A stretch of DNA of 32,381 nt from Paludibacteraceae bacterium (lineage in GTDB: Bacteria > Bacteroidota > Bacteroidia > Bacteroidales > Paludibacteraceae): assembly GCA_017384225.1 (NCBI GenBank), contig JAFNUD010000088.1:1-32381 (forward strand), given 5' to 3'. The notes under the pieces are model-generated. The model saw nothing but the letters and a program-made list of their open reading frames with translations, did no database searches and was not told the origin of the DNA. Below are positions 6,297 through 16,081 of this stretch, in pieces. Within the stretch, counting starts at the first letter, position 1. Each line of letters begins with the position of its first letter. The translations under genes were made by a program, and so were the position numbers.

Positions 6297-6386
6297 GTGA
6301 TATACGTTGCGCTACGCTTGTATCTGTTTCATCCAGATTTTCTGTCTGTTTATTTCTTGCAGTACCATATTTTGAAAAGATATTTA

Positions 6387-6496
6387 AGGTGACAGAGGTG
6401 ACAGATGGTGACAGTATTATTTATACTCTCGTCCGTGTACGCGTACGGGGACGTAGTATTAGAAACTGCTGTCACCATCTGTCACCTCTGTCACCT
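6387..6496. repeat. Perfect 28-bp inverted repeat with triplicated 9-mers
   Basis: The left arm 6387-6414 and right arm 6469-6496 are exact reverse complements. Each arm contains three near-identical copies of GGTGACAGA. The 54-nt loop carries a second, smaller palindrome (GTCC...TACGCGTA...GGAC, about 6431-6452). It lies between convergent genes and could act as a bidirectional transcription block or be a remnant of a mobile sequence. No transposase is present nearby. Confidence 0.8.
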
Positions 6497-6573
6497 ATTC
6501 GCGTAGCAATAGGTGTGCTTCTTGCATTCAGTCTAGCAGAAGCGAAATAAAGCAAGCGTACAAAGAATGCTAA

Positions 6574-7905
6574 TCACTGTATCCGCTTCCACATGGCAGT
6601 AAGATATACTACACGTGCAGCAAGGTGCAAGAAATAGCCAACAAATAATGCATGCGTTCCCCACCCTGCTGGTGACAACCAATAGCCAGCCAGAAAACCT
6701 ATCGCAGCCCAGATCATGGCATTGCGTATTTGCTTGCCCGCAGTAGCTCCCGCATAGACTCCATCCCACATAAACGCCAGTGTACTCACGATAGGCATGG
6801 CAATCAGCCAAGCCGTGAAATGCGTCAAACGCTCCAATACAATAGCATCGCTCGTCATTGCACGATACATAGGCATGTACGCCAATGCAAATAGCAACGT
6901 AAAGACCACACCGACGCCCAATGACCAGATAAAGAGGAGGCGAACAGCAGAAGTAAGGGGGGGAGTGGCTATTGGCGATTGGTTATTGGTTATAGTGGAT
7001 TTAGCTTCGCCAATGAATTTGCCTACAAGCGCTTCGCCAGCATACGCAAAACCATCCACGAAATAGGAAACTAGCATAAAGAGTTTCATCAATATGCTGC
7101 AAACAGCCAAATCTGTATCGCCATACTTAGAGGATAAGGATGTGAAACCCACATAAACTACCATGAAGCAGAGCGAACGCACAAACAGATTGGCATTGAG
7201 CGACATAAGTCGTCCCATACCACTCATATCACGCAACAACTGGCGAAGCGACAAGCCCTGCCATACCATGCGGTACTTGGTCATCAGTATGACTACGGAT
7301 AGTAGCAGACCTGTCAGCTGTGCCACCACCGTACCATACGCCACACCCAATGCACCAATAGGCGTATAGACAGCCAACACGTAGCTGACTACCATATTCA
7401 GCACATTGACCAGCATGTCCATCATCATCGGACTAACCGTATCTTGCATGCCAATGAACCAGCCCTTGATAGCCATTAGACTGAGCGTAGCGGGAGCTGC
7501 CCATACACGAATGAAAAAGTATTCACGTGCGAAAGCATCCACCTCTGGCGAACAAGGTACAAGATACAAGACTCCCGTCACAAAGACCCATTGCAAGAGC
7601 CAAATAAGTAATGCACCTGACAGAGCAATACCCACGCTTTGCGTCAAAAGTCGTGCACAAGCTTCGCGATCGTTGCGACCATAGGCTTGCGCCGTCATAC
7701 CACTGGTGCCTACACGCAAAAAGCCAAAATTCCAATACAATAAATCGAAGAGCATTGTGCCAATAGCAATACCGCCAATAGCATGTGCATCGGATATATG
7801 ACCAACAATAGCCGTGTCAACCAATCCCACCAATGGAATGGTGATATTGGCTAGAATACTTGGGATCGCTAATTTAAGAATCTGTCGGTTCATCTCATCC
7901 GTCAC
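6574..7905 (-). CDS. MATE family efflux transporter, DinF-like
   Basis: Length (443 aa) and the regular pattern of about twelve hydrophobic helices fit MATE (multi-antimicrobial extrusion) transporters, which export cationic compounds across the inner membrane using an Na+ or H+ gradient. The N-terminal motif PSILANITIPLVGLVDTAIV followed by GHISDAHAIGGIAIG is typical of the DinF subgroup. The substrate cannot be deduced. An internal loop encodes a low-complexity stretch (NNQSPIATPP, about 6955-7000) made by TTGG-rich repetitive DNA, probably an in-frame expansion. The start at 7905 lies 17 nt after its -7 element; a second ATG at 7893 is possible. It stands alone on this strand, divergent from the dehydrogenase series. 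Confidence 0.9.
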   Translation of the reverse strand: MTDEMNRQILKLAIPSILANITIPLVGLVDTAIVGHISDAHAIGGIAIGTMLFDLLYWNFGFLRVGTSGMTAQAYGRNDREACARLLTQSVGIALSGALLIWLLQWVFVTGVLYLVPCSPEVDAFAREYFFIRVWAAPATLSLMAIKGWFIGMQDTVSPMMMDMLVNVLNMVVSYVLAVYTPIGALGVAYGTVVAQLTGLLLSVVILMTKYRMVWQGLSLRQLLRDMSGMGRLMSLNANLFVRSLCFMVVYVGFTSLSSKYGDTDLAVCSILMKLFMLVSYFVDGFAYAGEALVGKFIGEAKSTITNNQSPIATPPLTSAVRLLFIWSLGVGVVFTLLFALAYMPMYRAMTSDAIVLERLTHFTAWLIAMPIVSTLAFMWDGVYAGATAGKQIRNAMIWAAIGFLAGYWLSPAGWGTHALFVGYFLHLAARVVYLTAMWKRIQ

Positions 7906-7921
7906 TATATCAAACAGGGTG

Positions 7922-7953
7922 CAAAGGTACTACATTTTTGCGGAATACGCAAA
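7922..7953 (-). promoter_or_regulatory. Promoter of the MATE gene
   Basis: Minus strand: TTTG (7953-7950), 20 nt, TACCTTTG (7929-7922). Confidence 0.85.
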
Positions 7954-7977
7954 TATTTATGCATAAGTTCACAAAGA

Positions 7978-8009
7978 TTTGCATACGTGCAAAAAAAATT
8001 GTACCTTTG
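7978..8009 (+). promoter_or_regulatory. Promoter of the dehydrogenase-pepT-gcvT-rmuC series
   Basis: TTTG 7978-7981, 20 nt, TACCTTTG 8002-8009. It is divergent from the MATE promoter, with only 24 bp between the two -33 elements. Confidence 0.85.
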
Positions 8010-8031
8010 CAGCGAAATACCATTGAATAGT

Positions 8032-8949
8032 ATGCGAATTGCTTTTACAACAGAACTTCCAGCAGAAGGATTCGTCCGACTGAACGAACATGAATTATAT
8101 GCTCCGCTGGAAGAAGCAGAGGTGCTGGTTAGTACCTTCGATAAAGCTGTGACACGCGACATGATTGCAATAGCTCCAAATTTGCAGTTAGTAGCTAATT
8201 TCGGTGTAGGATTTAACAATGTAGATATAGAAGCCTGTCGCGAGCGTGGTATTCGCGTGACCAATACGCCTCAACCCGTGATAGAGCCAACAGCAGAGTT
8301 AGCATTTGCGCTGATGCATGATGTGGCACGACGCACCGCTGAGTTTGATCGCAAACTACGCACAGGACAAGCAGAGCCTTTTGGCGTAATGAACAACCTT
8401 AGTCACTCGCTCTACGGCAAGACATTAGGCATCATCGGCATGGGAAGAATAGGACAAGCCCTTGCGCGCAGAGCATTGGCAGCAGGAATGACCGTCATCT
8501 ATCACAACAGGCGACCTTTAGGCGACGAGGCGATGAGGCGATTAGGCAATGAGGTTAAGTATGTAACTAAAGATGAGTTGCTAAAAGAGGCAGATTTTGT
8601 AAGTCTAAACCTGCCCTACACACCAGAAGTGAAGCACTTGATAGGAGAAGAGGAACTGAAAATGATGAAGCAGAATGCCTACCTAATCAATACAGCGCGC
8701 GGAGCGCATGTGGACGAGGAAGCATTGGTAGAGGCACTCAAAAATGGCGAGATAGCAGGTGCTGCCATGGATGTGTATGAACACGAACCTCAAATTCATC
8801 CCGAACTGCTGAAACTGGACAACGTGGTACTCTCACCACATACTGGCACCGGCACTTGGGAAGGCAGAATAGCTATGTGCGAGAACGTCTGCGACAATAT
8901 CCTCGCATGGGAAAAAGGTAATGTACAAAAGATGGATATTGTGGTTTAG
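8032..8949 (+). CDS. D-isomer-specific 2-hydroxyacid dehydrogenase
   Basis: The 305-residue product reduces 2-oxoacids or oxidises D-2-hydroxyacids with NAD(P); cytosolic. The Rossmann motif GMGRIG lies at about 136-141. The family's catalytic triad is visible: R223 in NTARGAHVDE, E252 in YEHEP and H270 in SPHTGTGT. Substrate is not fixed; glyoxylate/hydroxypyruvate reductase-like is most plausible, with 3-phosphoglycerate or D-lactate as alternatives. A longer frame from GTG 7987 would overlap the -7 element, so ATG 8032 is used. A GGCGATGAGGCGA repeat (8529-8541) encodes the loop after the first part of the nucleotide-binding fold. First gene of a co-directional series. Confidence 0.9.
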   Translation: MRIAFTTELPAEGFVRLNEHELYAPLEEAEVLVSTFDKAVTRDMIAIAPNLQLVANFGVGFNNVDIEACRERGIRVTNTPQPVIEPTAELAFALMHDVARRTAEFDRKLRTGQAEPFGVMNNLSHSLYGKTLGIIGMGRIGQALARRALAAGMTVIYHNRRPLGDEAMRRLGNEVKYVTKDELLKEADFVSLNLPYTPEVKHLIGEEELKMMKQNAYLINTARGAHVDEEALVEALKNGEIAGAAMDVYEHEPQIHPELLKLDNVVLSPHTGTGTWEGRIAMCENVCDNILAWEKGNVQKMDIVV

Positions 8950-8982
8950 TGTTTAGAGTTTAAAGATTAAAGATAAGAAGAT

Positions 8983-10194
8983 ATGAACATTACAGAAAGA
9001 TTTTTGAAGTATGTGAGTTTTTGCACAACTTCGGACGACGAAACGAATATGACTCCGTCCACACCAGGACAAATGGAGTTCGCAAAGTATCTAGCAAACG
9101 AATTAAAAGAGATTGGTTTGCAAGACGTTACATTAGACGACAACGGCTATGTAATGGCTACTTTGCCTGCTAACGTAGAGGGAAAACCTACCATCGGTTT
9201 TATCGCCCACATGGACACAGCTCCAGATGCTAGCGGCAAAAACGTGAAAGCACGCATCGTAGAAAACTACGACGGCAACGACATCGTGCTCAATGCAGAT
9301 AAAAACATCGTATTCGAGGTAGCAAAATACCCAGAAATACTTGATTACAAAGGACAAGACATCATTGTAACCGATGGTACTACCCTACTCGGTGCAGATG
9401 ATAAAGCTGGTTTGGCAGAGATTGTAACTGCTTGCGAATATCTGGTACAACACCCTGAGATCCAACACGGTAAAATCCGCGTGGGTTTTACTCCTGATGA
9501 AGAAATCGGTCAAGGTGCTGACCACTTTGATGTGGCGAAGTTCGGTTGCGACTTTGCCTACACAATGGACGGCGGCGCTATTGGCGAATTGGAATATGAG
9601 AACTTCAATGCAGCTGGCTGCAAAGTGAAAGTACATGGTGTAAACGTACACCCTGGTTATGGTTATCACAAGATGATTAACTCAATGCGTATCGCCAACC
9701 ACTTTGCTACTATGCTTCCTCGTTGGGAGACTCCAGAGCACACACAAGGATACGAGGGATTCTATCACCTCATTGCCATGAACGGAAGCGTAGAGGAAAC
9801 GACCCTGCAATATATCATTCGCGACCACGACCGTGCTCGCTTTGAGAGCCGTAAGCGCGAGATAGAGCATTTGGCACGCAAAATTAACCAAGAATACGGT
9901 GAAGGTACAGTAGAGGTGGAGATTCGCGATCAATACTACAACATGCGCGAGAAAGTGGAACCAGTAATGCACATCGTGACGTTGGTAGAAGAAGCCATGA
10001 AAGAAGTGGGCGTAACACCCAAAGTACAACCTATCCGTGGTGGCACAGACGGTGCACGTTTGTCTTTCGAAGGACTGCCATGCCCAAACATCTTCGCAGG
10101 TGGCGTGAACTTCCACAGTCGATTTGAGTACCTGCCTATTCCATCCATGGAGAAGGCTATGGAAGTGATTTTGAAGATTGTTACTTTAGCGTAA
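8983..10194 (+). CDS. pepT: Peptidase T (tripeptide aminopeptidase)
   Basis: Length 403 aa matches peptidase T (about 408), an M20 metallopeptidase that removes the N-terminal residue from tripeptides in the cytoplasm. Zinc-site motifs are visible: H76 and D78 in HMDTAPD, D140 in GADDKAG, E173/E174 in TPDEEIG, D196 in TMDGG and a late His in [10 protein letters not shown]. The family is clear, and PepT is preferred over other M20 peptidases because of [12 protein letters not shown] and TMDGG. It lies 33 nt after the dehydrogenase, with a repetitive TTTAAAG-type spacer between them; co-transcription is likely. Confidence 0.93.
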   Translation: MNITERFLKYVSFCTTSDDETNMTPSTPGQMEFAKYLANELKEIGLQDVTLDDNGYVMATLPANVEGKPTIGFIAHMDTAPDASGKNVKARIVENYDGNDIVLNADKNIVFEVAKYPEILDYKGQDIIVTDGTTLLGADDKAGLAEIVTACEYLVQHPEIQHGKIRVGFTPDEEIGQGADHFDVAKFGCDFAYTMDGGAIGELEYENFNAAGCKVKVHGVNVHPGYGYHKMINSMRIANHFATMLPRWETPEHTQGYEGFYHLIAMNGSVEETTLQYIIRDHDRARFESRKREIEHLARKINQEYGEGTVEVEIRDQYYNMREKVEPVMHIVTLVEEAMKEVGVTPKVQPIRGGTDGARLSFEGLPCPNIFAGGVNFHSRFEYLPIPSMEKAMEVILKIVTLA

Positions 10195-10246
10195 CATCTT
10201 CAAGACAGTTGAAAGTTTAAGGTTTAAAGTTTAAAGGCGAGAATAT

Positions 10247-11314
10247 ATGAAAACTACTCCATTTACAGACATCCATATCGCTCTGGGAGCGAAGATGGCG
10301 GATTTTGCGGGCTTTAACATGCCTATCCAATACCCTACTGGTATCAACCAAGAACATATGATTGTGCGCGAGGGCGTAGGTGTATTCGACGTAAGTCACA
10401 TGGGCGAGTTCTGGGTAAAAGGCGAGAAAGCGCTTGATTTCCTACAATACATCACCACTAATGATGTAAGCAAACTCGAGGCAGGCAAAGCACAATACAC
10501 CTGCTTCCCTAACGGCAAAGGCGGTATCGTAGATGATCTGATTATCTACAAATACTCAACCACCAAATACTTGCTCGTTGTAAACGCAGGCAATATTGAC
10601 AAAGACTGGGCATGGGTGAATGAGCACAATACCTTTGGCGTACAACTGGAGAATGCCAGCGACCGCTATGGTCAATTGGCAGTGCAGGGACCAAAAGCTA
10701 CAGAGATGCTTCAACTCTTGACTGATGCTGATTTGAGCGCGATTCCATATTACGCATTCCGCGAATGGTCATTCGCAGGTGTACAGGGCGTAATTTTGAG
10801 TAATACAGGTTATACAGGTGCAGGCGGTTTCGAGTTGTATTTCCCAAAAGAGCATAGCCAACAGATTTGGGATGCTCTCTTCGAAGTAGGCAAACCATTC
10901 GGTTTGGCACCAATCGGATTGGGTGCGCGCGATAGTTTGCGTCTGGAGAAATGGTACTGCCTCTATGGTCATGATATTGATGACACCACCTCACCACTTG
11001 AGGCTGGATTGGGCTGGATCACCAAGTTTGATGCCAAAGATTTTATCGACAAAGAGTACTTGCTCAAGCAAAAGTCAGAGGGTGTACAACGCAAGTTGGT
11101 GCACTTTGAGTGTCAAGAGCGTGCTATTCCACGTTGTGGCTATGAGCTTTGCGATGCTGAGGGCAATGTGATAGGTAATGTGACCAGCGGTATCATGCTG
11201 CCAACCACTAAGGTGGGTATAGGTATGGGCTATGTGAAGACTGCTTTTGCAAAGAAAGAAACTATCATATACGTGAAGATTCGCGAGAAACTGATTCCTG
11301 CGAAGATTGTGTAA
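10247..11314 (+). CDS. gcvT: Glycine cleavage system T protein (aminomethyltransferase)
   Basis: This 355-residue protein is the T component of the glycine cleavage complex: it transfers the methylene group from aminomethyl-H protein to tetrahydrofolate, releasing ammonia. Motifs typical of GcvT include the N-terminal [23 protein letters not shown], a [13 protein letters not shown] stretch with the folate-site region, and [11 protein letters not shown]. The C-terminal barrel contains [11 protein letters not shown]. Length is normal. No gcvH or gcvP is in this window, so the rest of the complex must be elsewhere. The stop codon lies 3 nt before a hairpin that covers the rmuC start. Confidence 0.95.
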   Translation: MKTTPFTDIHIALGAKMADFAGFNMPIQYPTGINQEHMIVREGVGVFDVSHMGEFWVKGEKALDFLQYITTNDVSKLEAGKAQYTCFPNGKGGIVDDLIIYKYSTTKYLLVVNAGNIDKDWAWVNEHNTFGVQLENASDRYGQLAVQGPKATEMLQLLTDADLSAIPYYAFREWSFAGVQGVILSNTGYTGAGGFELYFPKEHSQQIWDALFEVGKPFGLAPIGLGARDSLRLEKWYCLYGHDIDDTTSPLEAGLGWITKFDAKDFIDKEYLLKQKSEGVQRKLVHFECQERAIPRCGYELCDAEGNVIGNVTSGIMLPTTKVGIGMGYVKTAFAKKETIIYVKIREKLIPAKIV

Positions 11315-11316
11315 GG

Positions 11317-11342
11317 GCATAATAATAGGGCTATCATTATGC
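11317..11342 (+). promoter_or_regulatory. Hairpin masking the rmuC start codon
   Basis: GCATAATAATAG 11317-11328 pairs with CTATCATTATGC 11331-11342 at 11 of 12 positions. The rmuC ATG (11339-11341) lies in the 3' arm. A ribosome finishing gcvT at 11314 would open it, suggesting translational coupling (inference). Confidence 0.5.
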
Positions 11343-12622
11343 AAGCTATGCTATATATCTGTATTCTGCTTATTTGCAGTGTCGTTGTTGCTGCCGTACT
11401 CATTGTACGCAGAGAGAAGCAATACACCATACAACTGCAAAATGAAAATCGCATCTTGCGCGAAGAAAAAGAAGCTGTTCTTCGACAAGAAGCCACGACA
11501 GCTGCACACCTAATCAATGCTCAACAAACACTAAAAAATGCAGAAGAACGTTGGCTGAAAGAAGCAGAAGAACGCAAACAAACCTTTCATACCGAACTGT
11601 CGCTCGCACGCGAAAGCATGCGTGCGCAGTTTGAGAAGGAGATGTTGGAACGTACAGAGCAACTCAAACAGACCAACAAAGAGCATATGCAGCAAGTGGT
11701 GGATCCTCTTAAGCGCGAACTGGATCTGCTACGCGAACTCGTAGCTAAAAGCAAGGAGAGTAGCGACAAGAATACAGCTTCGTTAGCACAAAGTATCCGC
11801 ACGATAATCGAACACGATCAAGAGCGCGACAAGACGACACAAACACTTGCCAACGCCCTCAAAAATCGTGGCAAAGTGCAAGGCGACTGGGGCGAACAAG
11901 TACTGACTAACATATTGCAAGATAGCGGTTTGCGCCAAGGAGAAGAGTACTTTGTACAAGATAATGTAAAAAACGAGGAAGGCAAGAACCTACGTCCTGA
12001 TGTAATTGTCAAAGGTGCAGACGGAACACGTATCATCATTGATAGCAAAGTGTCGCTGACTGCCTATACCGACTATGTGGGAGCCGAAAACGATGAGCAA
12101 CGCAAAACTGCCATCAAAGCTAATCATGAATCCATATGGAAACATGTGGAAGAGCTATCTAAAAAGAACTACGCCAAATTGGTGGAGAACGCCGTACCTA
12201 TCGTGCTGATGTTTGTTCCAAACGAAGGTAGCTATATCTTGGCGATGAATCACGACCCACATCTTGGTGCTAAAGCATATCAGAAAGGAGTACTGATCAT
12301 CAACCCTACTAACTTGATGGTAGTGCTACAATTGATCTTCTTGACTTGGCAAAATACCCGCCAAGAGAAGCACTACGAAGCCATACGAAAAGCTGCTGCA
12401 GGCATATATGAAAAATATAGTACTTTCGCCGAAGGTTATGTGACACTCGGCAACCAAATCAACATCCTGCGTAACACCTACGAGAAAGGCGTAGGACAGC
12501 TGCGAGAAGGTCGTGGTAACCTGTCAAGTAGGATGGAGGCACTGTTGCAATATGGCGTTACAACCAACAAACGACTACCCGCAGAGATGACCCCCATCTT
12601 AGGAGAGGAGGACGAAAAATGA
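11339..12622 (+). CDS. rmuC: RmuC family DNA recombination protein
   Basis: The 427-residue product has an N-terminal membrane anchor (about residues 5-22, LYICILLICSVVVAAVLIV), a long charged coiled coil (about 25-150) and the RmuC nuclease-like core beginning at GKVQGDWGEQVLTNIL, with RPDVIVKG and IIIDSKVSL carrying the conserved acidic/Lys residues. RmuC limits DNA inversions and is thought to process DNA structures; biochemical detail is sparse. Its start overlaps a hairpin just after gcvT, and its stop overlaps the ATG of the following HAD remnant (ATGA). Confidence 0.92.
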   Translation: MQAMLYICILLICSVVVAAVLIVRREKQYTIQLQNENRILREEKEAVLRQEATTAAHLINAQQTLKNAEERWLKEAEERKQTFHTELSLARESMRAQFEKEMLERTEQLKQTNKEHMQQVVDPLKRELDLLRELVAKSKESSDKNTASLAQSIRTIIEHDQERDKTTQTLANALKNRGKVQGDWGEQVLTNILQDSGLRQGEEYFVQDNVKNEEGKNLRPDVIVKGADGTRIIIDSKVSLTAYTDYVGAENDEQRKTAIKANHESIWKHVEELSKKNYAKLVENAVPIVLMFVPNEGSYILAMNHDPHLGAKAYQKGVLIINPTNLMVVLQLIFLTWQNTRQEKHYEAIRKAAAGIYEKYSTFAEGYVTLGNQINILRNTYEKGVGQLREGRGNLSSRMEALLQYGVTTNKRLPAEMTPILGEEDEK

Positions 12623-12783
12623 ACAGCCTTGAACTGTCAACTATAAACAACTATCAACTCATCATCTTCGACCTCAACGGCACACTTTACGACAAGCGCA
12701 GTTTATCGCTACGCATGATGCTGCATGCGCTAAGCGAATCAGCACGGAAAACCAAAGCAAAATTCAACAAAATCACATACTAA
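12619..12783 (+). pseudogene. Truncated HAD-family hydrolase (54 codons)
   Basis: The ORF begins at the ATGA overlap with the rmuC stop and encodes LIIFDLNGTLYDKR at residues 14-27, the HAD motif I (DxDGT/V type, here with Asn at the second Asp). The frame ends after 54 residues with a tail (KFNKITY) that is not HAD-like. HAD phosphatases normally have 200 or more residues with three further motifs; none follows. The next 15 bp are a palindrome and then the groES upstream region, so a deletion probably fused the gene's 5' end to the groESL control region. A true mini-protein is unlikely. Confidence 0.75.
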
Positions 12784-12828
12784 CTGCCATTTTGGCAGAG
12801 AAACTACATTTTGGCATACATTTTGAAA
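12784..12828 (+). promoter_or_regulatory. Candidate heat-shock operator ahead of groESL
   Basis: A palindrome CTGCC-N5-GGCAG (12784-12798) starts right after the HAD remnant's stop codon. Its half-site ATTTTGGCA recurs at 12808-12816 and, degenerate, at 12820-12828. No CIRCE element is visible. A stress-regulator binding site is a reasonable guess, given groESL 135-180 nt downstream, but unproven. The remaining 12829-12961 is AT-rich leader without a gene. Confidence 0.45.
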
Positions 12829-12961
12829 CATCATTAGCGTATAAAAATTGGATAAAAACCAAAATTGTAGTAAATGGTAGTAAATTAACCAAAAATATTT
12901 TTCTACATTCAATTTACTGCAAACAATATAAAAATCGTTAATTATTAAAAAAAGAACAAAT

Positions 12962-14972
<2,011 letters not shown>

Positions 14973-15027
14973 TTTTACGAGCAAAATTATAGGATACCCT
15001 CTTGGGCTATCGGAGGCTAATCATGAT

Positions 15028-15066
15028 AAAGAGAGTGTACCATGTGGGTACGCTCTCTTTTGTAAG
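15028..15066 (+). terminator. Terminator of groESL
   Basis: AAAGAGAGTGTACC (15028-15041) pairs with GGTACGCTCTCTTT (15047-15060), 14 bp with one G-U, 5-nt loop; the 3' arm ends in TTTTG. Confidence 0.85.
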
Positions 15067-15106
15067 CATTGCTTTGTAGGAATATCAGTGACCATCAGCC
15101 AATAAA

Positions 15107-15138
15107 TTTGCATATCTCAAAAAAAAGTAGTACCTTTG
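15107..15138 (+). promoter_or_regulatory. Promoter of the yigZ-coaD series
   Basis: TTTG 15107-15110, 20 nt, TACCTTTG 15131-15138. It is the only clear promoter ahead of the co-directional series that runs to fabG, though internal promoters are possible. Confidence 0.85.
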
Positions 15139-15162
15139 CACGCAAATTAATTTAGCTGTATT

Positions 15163-15549
15163 ATGTCAGAAGAAAAACATAACATCACAGGGCTTGCCAA
15201 AGGTATCTTTAAAGACAGAGGAAGCAAGTTTCTCGCTTTTGCCGAACCTATTGCCAATGAGGAGGAAGCCAAAACACGCATAGCATGGTACAAAAAGAAA
15301 TACCATGATGCGCGCCATGTATGCTATGCCTATCGCTTGGGCGAAAATCTCTGGCGGACGAAAGATGATGGCGAACCCCATGGTACAGCAGGCATGCCTA
15401 TTCTTCGCAGTATAGACGCGCAAAAAATGGATAATATACTTGTGGTTGTAGTACGCTACTTCGGTGGCACACTACTCGGAACTGGCGGACTAATGGTGGC
15501 ATATAGAGAGGCTACAAAAGAAGCGTTGAAAAACGCTGAAATCGTGTAA
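15163..15549 (+). CDS. YigZ/IMPACT family protein, short form
   Basis: The 128 residues match the N-terminal UPF0029 (IMPACT) domain: FKDRGSKFLAFAEP, HDARHVCYAYRLG, DDGEPHGTAGMPIL and VRYFGGTLLGTGGL. Members of the bacterial YigZ family normally have about 200 residues, with a second (DUF1949) domain of ferredoxin-like fold; it is absent here and no continuation is seen in another frame. The protein may still be functional, since the conserved block is complete. The biochemical role is unclear; links to translation and nucleic acid binding are proposed. coaD begins 17 nt later. Confidence 0.88.
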   Translation: MSEEKHNITGLAKGIFKDRGSKFLAFAEPIANEEEAKTRIAWYKKKYHDARHVCYAYRLGENLWRTKDDGEPHGTAGMPILRSIDAQKMDNILVVVVRYFGGTLLGTGGLMVAYREATKEALKNAEIV

Positions 15550-15566
15550 GTGTATCAGGAAAAAAT

Positions 15567-16010
15567 ATGAACAAAAGAATAGCAATATTTCCAGGAAGTT
15601 TTGATCCCTTTACCATAGGACATCACGACATTGTAATGCGCGGATTGGAAATCTTTGACGAGATTATCATTGGTATTGGGCACAACTATACCAAACGTGA
15701 GAGTTTTTCAGTTGAGGAACGATTACGTATCATACAACGAGCATACAACGATCAGCCACGTGTACGCGTGGAGGTCTATGACAACTTGACTGTGGATTTT
15801 GCACAAAAGCACGAAGCGAAATTCATATTGCGAGGCGTAAGGTCGGTACAAGATTTTGAATATGAACGCAATATAGCCGAAGCAAACAAGCAACTATCTG
15901 GCATAGAAACCGTGTTACTTTACACCCGCCCCGAATATGCCCACATATCCTCTACCCTCGTACGAGACCTGCACACACACGGCAAAGATATCACTGCGTT
16001 TTTGCCCTAA
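15567..16010 (+). CDS. coaD: Phosphopantetheine adenylyltransferase
   Basis: CoaD transfers AMP from ATP to 4'-phosphopantetheine, making dephospho-CoA, the penultimate step of CoA synthesis. The nucleotidyltransferase signature is visible: GSFDPFTIGH (residues 10-19), with RGVRSVQDFEYE and the C-terminal ISSTLVRDL (ISSTxVR). Length of 147 aa is close to the usual 155-165. It is placed between yigZ and the S41 protease gene in one orientation. Confidence 0.96.
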   Translation: MNKRIAIFPGSFDPFTIGHHDIVMRGLEIFDEIIIGIGHNYTKRESFSVEERLRIIQRAYNDQPRVRVEVYDNLTVDFAQKHEAKFILRGVRSVQDFEYERNIAEANKQLSGIETVLLYTRPEYAHISSTLVRDLHTHGKDITAFLP

Positions 16011-16081
16011 AACGACCTTTACCTCCCACGGATTATCACAGATAGAATAATTTAGTGAGGGAAACAAATAAAACAAGAACA

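Noticed and set aside
7987-8031. GTG start for the 2-hydroxyacid dehydrogenase
   Set aside because: The extension would include the -7 promoter element; the conserved protein begins at 8032. The same reasoning rejects the long starts at 25518 and 3854.
12784-12961. CIRCE element upstream of groES
   Set aside because: No TTAGCACTC/GAGTGCTAA pair is present; only a different palindrome is seen.
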